The notes under the pieces: model-generated
Told to the model about the DNA's origin: nothing
Databases searched by the model: none
The model's input: only the letters and a program-made list of their open reading frames with translations
Shown here: positions 12,574 through 23,300 of the stretch, piece by piece
Position numbering within the stretch: position 1 is the stretch's first letter
Layout: the number at the start of each line of letters is the position of its first letter
Made by a program: the position numbers and the translations under genes
Origin: Siderastrea siderea
Lineage: Eukaryota; Cnidaria; Anthozoa; Scleractinia; Rhizangiidae
Direction of reading: 5' to 3'
NCBI GenBank assembly: GCA_964030785.1
Contig: OZ034968.1
Span: 73,888,427-73,952,426, forward strand
Length of the DNA: 64,000 bases

Positions 12574-13823
12574 GGGGCCCGTTTCTCGAAAGTTCCGATA
12601 ACTTTTCGGGCCCGGAAAGCTATTTTCTGAGAGGCGGTACGCACCTATCGGAAGGCTTAACAGGATTGGCTGAGAAGACAAAAGAACAAACAATAAAACA
12701 ATGACCCTAGCCCTTAAAACAATAGAGGTGCGTGATATAGGAAGCCAATAAAATTACAGGTTCCGAAGAGGTGCGTGGCTTATGTTTTCTGAGCGCAAGG
12801 TTTAACTTCAACTTCAACTTTACTTGCTCCAATAGCTATTTTTACAGTTGCTTGTACTGATAACATCTTAACTTTATTATGGAGCAGGAGCTCTCAACAA
12901 ACCCTTATGGGCTTTACCTTAACGATTCATCTTTTTTTCTTTGGTTTTTAAATCTAAGCAGTAAAATTGTAAATAAGGGGGTTAGCCTAAAGTGTGGTGC
13001 TACGTCGGTGGGGATGTGAAACACAAAACTTTGGATTCATCAACTGGGTTGATAAAGTAAATTGGGCACCGTGAAGAGATTGAAAGCTGACGTTTCGAGC
13101 GTTAGCCCTTCGTCAGAGCGAATCAAGGAATTGTGGGTTGCACTTGGTTTATATCAGTGGAGAGTAGTGGAGCTACGTTATTGGTAGGAACATGGCAACG
13201 TGAAAAACGAGAATAAATTAGTTGAATGAAAAGCGTTCGTTGATACCGTGGGGATTAAGTGTGCCGATTTGAAAAAAGAAAGTTTGTTCTAGATTTTTAC
13301 GGCTTTCCGTGTTACCCTGGTGTAGGGAAAGGCCACAGATTGTCATATGTTGGCTAGAATGATTAAGAAGGTTGAAATGTCGGGTGACTGGTTTGGATGC
13401 GTCCTTGTCATTTCTTTCAGCGTCTCGTAGGTGTTCGCGGAAATGGTCGCCTAGTCTCCTCCCTGTTTTACCAATGTATGTCTTTTTGCATAAAGTGCAT
13501 GTTATGCAGTAGATAACATTTGCAGAGGTGCATGTAAAGGGATCAGTGATTTTAATCGATCGCTAGCTTGGGTACTGTTATTTTGTCCGCATTGTGAATA
13601 CAAGGACAAGTGTTGCATCGTTTGCGCGCGCATTTTAAAGTACCCGGTTGATCGTCACTAAAAAGTTCCCTGTGTTTTTGTCGCAAAAAAGTAAAATTGT
13701 AAGTTGACGAAACAAGTCGAGCTGGTTTGCGGACTAAAAGCTACACCACCAGTCTATAGATTTTGATTTTAAAATATAGCTCCGGGCACGAAAAAGTTAC
13801 CGGGGCTTTCGAGAAACAGCCCC
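12574..13823. mobile_element. Inverted-repeat DNA element carrying a Penelope fragment
   Basis: The left end reads GGGGCCCGTTTCTCGAAAG and the right end is the inverted GGGGCTGTTTCTCGAAAG. Similarity continues inward through TAACTTTTTCG and the GCCCGGA motif. No transposase is visible between the ends. The central part is filled by a Penelope-like fragment, so one element was inserted into the other. Confidence 0.65.
13218..13745 (-). pseudogene. Penelope-like element GIY-YIG endonuclease fragment
   Basis: Read leftward, the frame shows a cysteine-rich CARKRCNTCPCIHNADK segment, then after a one-base frame shift near 13552 a GIY-YIG nuclease domain with VIYCITCTLCKKTYIGKTG and RLGDHFREHL. 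It ends at a stop codon at 13218-13220. This is the C-terminal endonuclease of Penelope-like retroelements, which nicks the target DNA. The reverse transcriptase part is missing. The sequence near 13090-13130 (GACGTTTCGAGCGTTAGCCC) is, to my recollection, typical of the 3' part of such elements. Confidence 0.8.
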
Positions 13824-15980
13824 TGATTTACATCGCCCTTTGACCCGGCCTGTTAATTAAGCTGACCCTTGCAGAAGCATTCTTTACAGCGTGGAAACTA
13901 AACTTCCCTTTATATATCCACCTCCATTTTTTTGCTTTGTTTGTTGGTTTGTTTTATTTATTTATTTTTTTTTTGGAAAAATTGACTTCGGGCATACACG
14001 TCATTCATCGTCAATAGCCCAGTTTTGAACGAGAAAAATAATGAGGTCCAGACCAACGTCTCACGTTTTGGTGCTCAGCAACGTTTCGCGTTTCTGGTGC
14101 TCAGTTCTATTGCTTTTCATTCTCATTCCCTTTTTTTCCATTCCGAATGAACATTTTCTCGCATACCTGCGAGTAAACTCTGTACATTTCAGTAGAAATA
14201 TCAATGTCATCATTGAGCGTGTCACACAAGCAGCAGTCGCATAAATCTGTCCGTCTTAACTGCCTTCGTGTTTTCTCCAACTTCCTTGCTACTTGTAGCT
14301 CGTCTTCATTTCTAGGCCTACTCGAAAGAGTGAACCACCGACAAGAGCAATGAGTAAAATGGGTATGCTAGAGTTAAGAGCGAACTGTCGTACCCTCTGA
14401 AATATTAATACAAGTTTGAAGCAAAACTTTGAAAGAAATTTCTTTTCGCTCGGAAAGCGAAACTTTTCCCCAAATACCAAGTAAGATGTTAAAAATCCTA
14501 GTATAAGATAATTTTATTGATTTTCAGTCATAACCATAACTTAGGCTTTCTGCATGTGTCCTCATTTGTGCCTTCTTATCAGTCAGGAATGTGGTCACGT
14601 CGAAGGACTTGAAGTTGTGGTGGGAAGTTAGAAGGTACGAAACGAAGAATAAAAAAGTATTCCCAAAGTTTTAGACACGCCTTTAATACTGTTTTCCAGC
14701 ACGCTGTTAGCAAGTTACAAAAAAAAACAAGTACGCTGTACCTTTCCAGAGACACTTCAGCCCTGCTAGACTAACACGTATGCTAAATTTAAATAAACGC
14801 AGAGTTTCGCGGCAATTTGTACCAGGGTTCAAAATAAAAAGTTAAACAATGCTAAGAGTTATACGGTTAAAACAAGGTAAAGAGCCCTACAATGAGACTG
14901 TTACACAATATTCCTACAATAGTTTAATACCTTCCATCTGCATAGCAGGTGTAAAGAGAAAAAGAAAGGAAGATTTTAAGGAAAACAAAATACGTGGGGA
15001 AAACTAAAGAAAAGTAACCGTTCTTGAATTTGCACACAAAGTCGCAATCTGCTTTGCAGAGGAGCATAGTTTGGTATAAATTCCTCGTTGAGTTCATTTA
15101 CCAGTGACTTCATTGTTATCCAACAAGACGTCTTGCTCAATGTCTAGACTAGTGTATAGTAGCTACACAACCACATTGAACAAGGGTAAAATAAAAATAA
15201 AAAATAAATAACATAAAAAATAAAACAGAACAGTCACCGGAGTAAAGGGATATTTTACTAATAGCATTACCAATAATTTCGTTATGTTGGGTACCTAATT
15301 GATTGATTGATTTTACGATTGATTGATGGATTTCCAGATCAGATGTCTTGTAGTTGAGCCAGGATCACTGTTGTGTATGATAGTTTCAGTCGAGTGATGT
15401 CCGTTGATGTTTCCGAATTTCTTCAAAGCTTGAAAACTGTCAGAAACTTGCGATGCGTCATTTTCTAAAAGGTATAATTGCCTAGTCGTGTTGCTACTGT
15501 TACAAGGTCATATTGTCACACGGTTGCTCAGTTTCTAGTGTTGTAGCACTATCACTTTTGCCTGTTTGCTGCTTTCCTATGAACACTCAACATGGGCTAC
15601 CGTTAAGTCTATTAAAGTGGTTAGTATGTTATCATTACTACTGTGTTAGCTCTTGTCCACATTAGCGTTTGTTTTCGTTATGCTGCTCTTTGTCCTTGTA
15701 ATACTACTGTTGTTAGTATGTTATTTTGTGATCACTGTGATCTATATAACCGTCCAAAGTATTCTTTGCGTTCTTTGTGCTGCTCCTTGTGTTTGTAATT
15801 TAGAGTTACTGGCTTCTGTCTTTCCACGGTTGTTGTTCCATGCCACTTATTCCCTCAGTGGGTGTACGTGTAGTTTCTTTGTCAGTCGATAAAACAGTTA
15901 GTCTACGTAAGGAGATGTGGAGGAAGATACTATCAGTGGCTTCCAACTTCACATCTTGTCTTGGCTGACAATTTTGGATT

Positions 15981-16017
15981 CTTGCTGCTGTTGCTGCTGT
16001 TACTGCTGCTGCTGCCG
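15981..16017. repeat. Imperfect (CTG)n microsatellite
   Basis: Roughly a dozen CTG/TTG triplets with small interruptions lie in noncoding sequence. Confidence 0.8.
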
Positions 16018-17390
16018 CAAGGTGTCGCTACTGCGAGCTGACACGTTTTTTTGCCTCCCCTCCCCCGTCTTGTCGTATGAAGTTTTTCTTGTACACTGTT
16101 GTCTTGAGAGCAGATCTGTTTCCTTTTGTGAAAGGTTTCTGTAATTTTCCCGTCCGTTTCTTGTCACTTTTGGGGAGGCAGGATAATTAATTTCCCGATG
16201 AATTTTAAATGTCAATATGTCAAACTAAAAGTCACAGTCCAAGAACACAAATTAAAGGAGCTTTTGCTCAACTCTTGGTGAAAATCCAACGCAGGCCTAT
16301 TTTCCAATGGCGTTGATTGCTGATCTGGTTTCTGTCATTCAAGTTTTTTCATGAGTTTCCCATGTATTCTTTCACAGCTGGGCTTCAAAACTTTGCGTAG
16401 TCTTGAAACAAGACTACATACCATCTCTGATTGTCCTTGTTAGTCGTTGCATGTCTTGTCATATGATGACTGTGTACGTAAGTGACTCGAACCTGTTCGT
16501 TGAGACAAAGTAGTGATCTCGTCTTTCTAGCCTCACATTCCTCCAAAGGAAGACTCTTCTTTTCACAGCACTGAGTGGTAGGAACGTCTTTCAGTCTCGG
16601 TGTAAAGTTCTGTTTGTTTCTGTAGCACTTGGATCCGCTTCACACAAAACAAATTATAATAACAGTAAAACAATAACATACAAGGAGTGTACAGCTCACT
16701 CACACAAACCTAACTCAGATTTATTCTGGTACTTTTGCCCCTAAATTTGAATTGCATTGCTCCACTGGGACGAAATTTTATTGCCCATCACCACTGACCA
16801 GTGGAGGTGATAGAATTTTACTTCCCTCAAGCAGGTTTGGAACCAATCAGCTGCAATCACCTTTGCTTAGTGAGAGCTAGAATTTCATGTACAACTGTTT
16901 TAATATATACATGGGCAAGCCAATGCAAGTTTCCAGTCATATCACACCTTAATTTTACTTTAGAGGTTAGCTAAGTAAAAAGAGTGGTAATATGACTGTG
17001 AACTTTTCCATAGAAATAAATTTACTTTTTTTTTACGTCTGTCTGTACTGTATCTCGAACTAAAACCTGCCAGTCAGGGTAATTTCCACATTACTTAATA
17101 CTGTTTAAAACTTTGTAACCTTAACCTGTTTGGAATCTCAGAGGTTGCTGCATCAAGATTCAACTAAACTACAATTCTGTCAACACAGAGCTACAATACA
17201 AGTACGTGTACAGACGGATCCAAAATGCTGTCATCAGTATATCCATGTATTTTTGTGTTGTCTAGTCTAGTAATTCTTGGAACCCAAACTTCCTGCACGC
17301 CTCTGTTGCACATGCTTGGTACAAGAATTATGAAGCTCCCGTGGGATAAACAGTTATCAACCACTTGGACGCTTCTGCTTGGTAGCTAAC

Positions 17391-17423
17391 TTCTTCATCA
17401 TCATCATCTTCATCATCATCTTC
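17391..17423. repeat. (CAT/CTT)n microsatellite
   Basis: A run of TTCATCATCATC-type triplets in noncoding sequence. Confidence 0.8.
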
Positions 17424-17980
17424 GACTCCTTAGCTGGCGGGTGTCTAAACCTTTCAGGGTCTGCACCATCACACAGCTGTCACTGTTTACTCGGGGTCCG
17501 AATGAAACAGCGCAAATGTCATGTTACTGAGCTAACAGCCCATTACTGTTTGTCAATAGCTTTTTGTTTTCAATGTTACGTTAAGCTGTTTGTAAATATG
17601 AGGGGTTATACAGCTAGATTTCCAATGCATTAGTGCTCACGACTAAAAGCAGCAAACAGGTTCATTACGTCTGAAATTCTCTACTTTCTTGTCTTGAACT
17701 AAATTGTCTTTAGAATGTAAACTTACTTGAAACAAGTTTGGATTGGGATTTTCTTTCATCAACCAAACGAGACTTCTGTCTTTGTTCGATTATTTTCACT
17801 TGCTTCCCTGAAAGCTCAAACCAGCTGCAGCTGAGAGCTTCATACGGATAGGAGTGTGTGCCAACGCAGTTCTTTAAGGTACATTTTTTAAACATGTCTA
17901 CGTCGTATGTGACTTGTGTGCTCAGTGTTAATGCACTGATGAATGAATGTGATACACAGAAATAACACAATAAACTAGCT

Positions 17981-18112
17981 TGCTGGGGACAACCAGTGAA
18001 TGGCTATCAACCACAAAAAGCTTACTTGTCCCTTGCCAACACTTGACCTCACTCATCTTCACTGTGGGAGAGCTACCCTTAGCACAGGCTCGGAGATCCC
18101 ACCTGTGAAGAC
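17981..18112. repeat. Diverged interspersed module, copy 1 of 3
   Basis: The module starts near GGGGACAACCAGT, continues with GGCTATCAACCACAAAAAG and closes with GCACAGGCTCGGAGATCCCA and GTGAAG. Two related modules follow in the same orientation at 18.4 and 19.0 kb. I do not recognise it as a known gene or repeat. Confidence 0.55.
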
Positions 18113-18405
18113 TTTTACTGTTACTACAATTAGTGTAAAGGTTATTAGGCTGATTTGCATAAACTGAGGAATTAAGGTTAAATTTAAAACAAAAAAAGAC
18201 AAAAAAACTTGAATTTAATTTTTGTGATGTATACTATCTGTCCAATGTGTCCATTATGAAATGATGTATCAGTCATGTCTCGTGTGATGTGATGACACAT
18301 TTGGTGCTACTTGTGTACTCTGATCAAAATGTTTGTGTAGACTAAAATATGATTGTGTTGTCACTGTTGTCAACAGAAATTGTGTAATGATGAAAATAAT
18401 AATTA

Positions 18406-18545
18406 ATTGGCTCCCTCGGGACAACCAGTAGAAGGCTATCAACTGAAGAGAGCTTTCTGTCCTGAAGGATTACCTTTGTCCTTTATCTTCAACATGCAAA
18501 GGCCTCCATCAGCGCAAGCTGAGAGATCACTATCAGTGAAGAGCA
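18406..18545. repeat. Diverged interspersed module, copy 2 of 3
   Basis: It contains GGGACAACCAGTAGAAGG, CTATCAAC, CATCAGCGCAAGCTGAGAG and ATCAGTGAAGAG in the same order as the other two copies. Open frames exist on both strands but none is kept in all three copies. Confidence 0.55.
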
Positions 18546-18971
18546 TGTGCACAAATGTTTTGATACTTCCATGTAAATTACATGACATTATGCAGTTATA
18601 ATATATGAAACATTTTCATATATTCAGTTTTCCACATAAATTACTACTACAAGTGCATAGGTTAGCGATCTTAATAGAATAAACTGACGTATCAATGTAT
18701 TTTTTTTCCCGACAATTCTAAGCAACAAAAAACAAACAAAAACAAAAAAACACATGAAAAGGGTTTTGGATTTTGCCTATTTTTTAAGTTTGTGTAACAA
18801 GTAATGGACATCAATTTATCACTGGTTTCCATGTCTTCTGCAGTTTGCCACTATTCTGTAACAACTCTGGCAGAGACCACGAAATACTAGTGTCGTCACT
18901 ATGTGAAGTCTTCTGTAGTAGTCTAGTGTGAGCGTCATGATGAATGATGTAAGTCAAAAATATAAAACAAT

Positions 18972-19124
18972 AAAATGGCTCCTTGGGGACAGCCAGTAGT
19001 AGGATATCAACCACAAGAAGTTTTGTTTCTTCTTCTTTTTTCTCTTCTCCTCATTTTTCATCTCCACTGAGAGACAGCTTCCATCAACGCAGGCTGAGAG
19101 GTCACCATCAGTGAAGAGATGTGG
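18972..19124. repeat. Diverged interspersed module, copy 3 of 3
   Basis: It contains GGCTCCTTGGGGACAGCCAG, GATATCAACCACAAGAAG, CATCAACGCAGGCTGAGAGG and ATCAGTGAAGAG. It is the longest copy and has a TTCTTC-rich insertion in the middle. Confidence 0.55.
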
Positions 19125-19832
19125 TGTGTAGGTGTTTTACTGCCTATTAATATTAATTTAATAGTTGATAAGTAATTATTACAGTTAGCGTGGGTTACCG
19201 TTGTGTTAGTGGTGCAATTTACTATTTAGTGATGCAATGGTAAAAAAAAATTAAGTGAAAAGGTAATGCAATGATACATTCTGGTCAACTACAAGGACCA
19301 ACCATTACACAAATAATCCACATAGTCTGCCATAACCAGTGCAGAATGGTAGAAGTGAAATATCCCTTTAAAAAGTGCAAGACTATTCGTGACCTTGGTA
19401 CGGTATTCTATGACATATACACATGTTGTGTCGGAAGAACTAACTTAAAACAAAAAAATCAGAGTGATTTCACTTAATCCGTGAAATGGTTACTAAACTA
19501 CAAGGCACTATAACACACTAATTCCATTGTTTCCTTTTGTTTTCTTTTGACTGTTAAACACTAATTGCTACAGATTGTTTCACGGGTTAAGTAAAACCAC
19601 TCTAACCAGCTTACATTAATACATTAATCGCTGTATTTGACCATTAGTGAACAACAAAGAAGCCACTGAATTGCAAATGAGCCAAATTGATTTCAGCTGT
19701 GCCTTGGCCACTGAAGACTGGCATCAAAATATAACTTCTCCTAACTGAACTACATACACTTCTTACAACTATAGATGGAAGAATTCTTTTACACTTATAG
19801 TAAGGAGAAATAAGATGCTGATAACTCCTGCT
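19125..19832. other. Intergenic stretch, nothing recognised
   Basis: AT-rich sequence with one short open frame (19271-19477) that shows no recognisable domain. Confidence 0.4.
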
Positions 19833-20044
19833 TTAACCCTTTAAACCCTGAAATAAAAATGCATATTCTCCTTACTGTTTTCCATACATTTCTTATGGAA
19901 CAAGAAAGGAGAATTTGTCTAAATATCAAGACACATTTTCCTTGGTGCTCACTTTCTATATTTTCATCACTTGATTGTTTGAACAAGTAGTGATAATGTA
20001 AAGAGAAATTTCACTTTCGTCACTGTTTGGGCCTAAAGGGTTAA
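19833..20044. mobile_element. TTAA MITE, copy 3
   Basis: TTAA lies at both ends (19833-19836, 20041-20044) with CCCTTTAAACCC facing GGGCCTAAAGGG. The interior tract GCATATTCTCCTTACTG is shared with the copies near 1.9 and 6.3 kb. It lies about 280 bp beyond the ornithine aminotransferase stop codon and could be inside its 3' UTR. Confidence 0.7.
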
Positions 20045-20323
20045 ATATGCAAAAAATACCAATAATTTAACCATTTCCCTCTTGGAGTGAAGCCTTGAGA
20101 TTCCTAAAGTGCATCAAGGTTTTTGGAGACCTGCATTTTAAATTCTCAAGTGTTGACCAATCTTTTGTCGAATGCCACTGAGGAGCAGTACATTTCTACT
20201 GGTGTTTCTATTTGAATTCTTTCTGAGTAGAGACAAAAATTGGCAATATTTTTCATTCTCAGGAGGGCAAGGGTTAGAAAAAAGTCACTAAAACCCTTTT
20301 TTGTCATAGTGCACTTGTTTAAA

Positions 20324-23300
20324 TTAAGCAAATGACTCAACAGTGTCCTTGATTATTCCAAGCGATTCATGTAGCTGTTCTTCTGTGATGACAAGGGGTG
20401 GTGTAAAGCGGATGATGTGCTCATGGGTAGGCTTGGCCAACAGACCATTGTCCCTCAGTTTCAAACACACTTTCCAAGCATCAAAATCTGACAAAATGAA
20501 GAGCCAAAAGCTATACGGTTAATGCTACAGATACAGCTGATCCTATACCTTAAGCTGCTAAGGAAAATAATTAAGATTGAGTTGTCAGGGGTATGTTAAG
20601 TACTGCAGAATTGGCGATTGTTCAAGTTAAGATTCTACTGTAATACCAGAAAATCTAAGAGTAACCTGACAAATGCTGGATGATAATCTACAAAAATATA
20701 TCTTCCCCTTACGCTAGCAGCCACTGTAAACCAGTTAACTACTTTGAAGAAGGATTGCAGGTTGCCTTAGAAACAGAGTATTTCAACCTCACCTTTGGTA
20801 GGTTTTATCTCGACAGCATTCATGAGTCCTTTTCCTCTCGCAGTCTTAACAACAGCTGGGTTAAGCTTCTGCAGCTCAGGAATCATGATATCACCAAGCC
20901 TAGCAGAATGTTCAGCCAGTTTCTCCTCTTCTAGAACCTAAAAGAACATAGTGTCTAAGCAATATGTATATGTAAAAAACATACTTCATATGGAAAGAAA
21001 TTATTGCAAGTTCCCACTTAAGGAGGCTCGCAACAGTTTTTTTGGCCTTGGAGTGTATCTTTTGAAGTCAAAATTTCGCATAGAAGATAAACTTCAATTT
21101 CCTTGATACTACACCACCTTTTCAACATATGATCCATGTTTATTTTCTCACTGGTCTCCTAGCAACAGCTGTCACCATAGCAACAGTAATGGACAACCCC
21201 CTATTTTAAATAATGTCAAATATCTCGAAAACTAGTCAGACACTTGATGACGAAACTTGAACTATTTGAACTATTCAGGACACAACTTGTGTGCGAAATT
21301 AGGGAAAAATCTGTAAGAGCATTTTCACATAAATCATGATTCATTTTTTTACGGGCTGATTTTGGTCACTCCTGCAATTTTCTCCAATATTTCAAGAAAG
21401 ATAAAACTTGACACTTTCTCTTTTCAGTTGAGGGATCTTTTATGATATCAAAACATTCTTAATGTACATTGAGCTTCCTAGGTGGCTGTGATTTTAAGAT
21501 ATTTATATTTCAAAACTGCTAAAATGCAGCACAAATCAGCCAAAAATTTCGTAATTTGCATAAATAGAAATATTTCTAAACTGCCCTTACAGATTTTTCT
21601 CTTAAATTGATTGCCGTTAGAATAATTCTTTTTTATGTTCCAGCAAGTCTTAGGCTGAATGAACATTTCTGTTATTAGATAGGAAGGCTGAATCTCGGTC
21701 AAGTTTCAGTCGTTATTAACTTTCAATGAGCAACAGTTTTATTTTTTTTTGGCCTGGTCTATTTCACGGTTATTCACATGCAATGAACGCGCTTGTCTCC
21801 TCTCATGCATTTATAATTCCCTCTCATAATAATAAAAAATTTTCGTCTCCTGAGCTTCTTCCTGGAGACTCTTTTCCATTAGTCTTTAAATACTGACCAA
21901 TGTTTTAGCATTTTTAATTACGGATTGCATGCATGTTAACGCCCACGATGGCATTACACTGGGCCCGAAAAATGACGAGAAACAGGCTCAGCAGATGAAT
22001 ATTTTTTTTATCATGAGAAGGAATTATAAACAAACGAGAGGACACAAGCGCAAGACGTATAAATATTCATTGCACGTGAATAACTGTGAAATACACCAGG
22101 AGAAACAAAATAAAACTGTTGCTCGTTGAAAGTTAATAAGGACTGAAACTTGACTGAGATTCAGCCTTCTTGTCTAATAACAGAAATGTTTATTCAGCCT
22201 TAAACTCACTGGATCATCGAAAAGAATTATTATTCTAGCGGCAGTCAATTTGAGAGAAAAATCTGTAAGGGCAGTTTAGAAATATTTCTATTTATGCAAA
22301 TTACGAAATTTTTGGCTGATTTGTGCTGCACTTTAGTAGTTGTTAAATATAAATATCTTAAAATCGCAGGCACCTAGGAAGCTCAATGTACATTAAGAAT
22401 GTTTTGATATCATAAGAGATCCTTCAACTGAAAAGAGAAAGTGTTAAGTTTTATCTTTCTTGAAATATTGGAGAAAATTGCAGGAATGACCAAAATCAGC
22501 CCGTAAAAGATGAATCATGTTTTACATGAAAACGCTCTTACAGATTTTTCCCTAATTTTGTACACAAGTTGTGTAGGTTGAGTAGTTCAAATAGTTCAAG
22601 TTTTATCATAAAGTGTATGACTAGTTTTCGAGATATTCAACATTATTCAAAATGGGGGGTTGTCCATTACTGTTGTTATGGTGACAGCTGTTGCTAGGAG
22701 ACCAGTGACAAAATAAACTTTTATCATATGTTGAAAAGGTGGCGTAGTATCAAGGAAATCGAAGTTTATCTTTTATGCGAAATTTTGACTTCAAAAGATA
22801 CACTCCAAGGCCAAAAAAACGGTTGCGAGCCTTCTTAACCCATTGACACCTAAAGCACCCGAAACCATCCGTGCGTGACAACCCCTGAATTTCCTGAAGC
22901 GCCCAAAACCGCCCAGGTAAAACCACGTGTTTGAAAAGCCTCTACCCTCCCCTCCTTAAGGATTTTGGTTCCCCTATTGTTCTACTGTTAAAGTGGACAA
23001 ATAAACCACTCAGAATATGTCTCTTGCGCACATTTTTGGAACTCTTTCGGGGTACTAGAAAGACTTTATTCGTCCCTCGATTTGCGATGAAGAAATATGG
23101 CGCAGCATGTTATTTACGCGCGGAGAGGTAGTGCAATTTACGGTTATTTTTCGCTCTTTACGAAAAAAAAACCTCTCTGAGTCTCAAAATGAAAGGTAAA
23201 AATTTTTCTTTAGACCAGTGACAGCTTAGGATGCTTTGAAGTGGATAGTTTCCGAGTACAAAGCGATGAAACGTTTAGCCGATTCGACAAGACTTGAAGA

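Larger units (their letters stand above)
13824..17980. other. Intergenic stretch without a recognisable gene
   Basis: This lies between the 5' flank of the whirlin-like gene and the ornithine aminotransferase 3' end. It holds only short AT-rich or low-complexity open frames, including a hydrophobic one at 15653-15892, plus GATT, CTG and CAT microsatellites. Nothing here shows a protein family I recognise. Confidence 0.5.

Noticed and set aside
15653..15892. Hydrophobic 79-residue frame as a membrane protein gene
   Set aside because: T-rich sequence gives Val/Leu/Phe-rich frames by composition; no start context, splice partner or family was recognised.
17710..17970. Cysteine-containing frame as an extracellular domain exon
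   Set aside because: A GTAAGT donor and a possible acceptor exist, but no neighbouring exon continues it and the cysteine pattern matches no family I can name.
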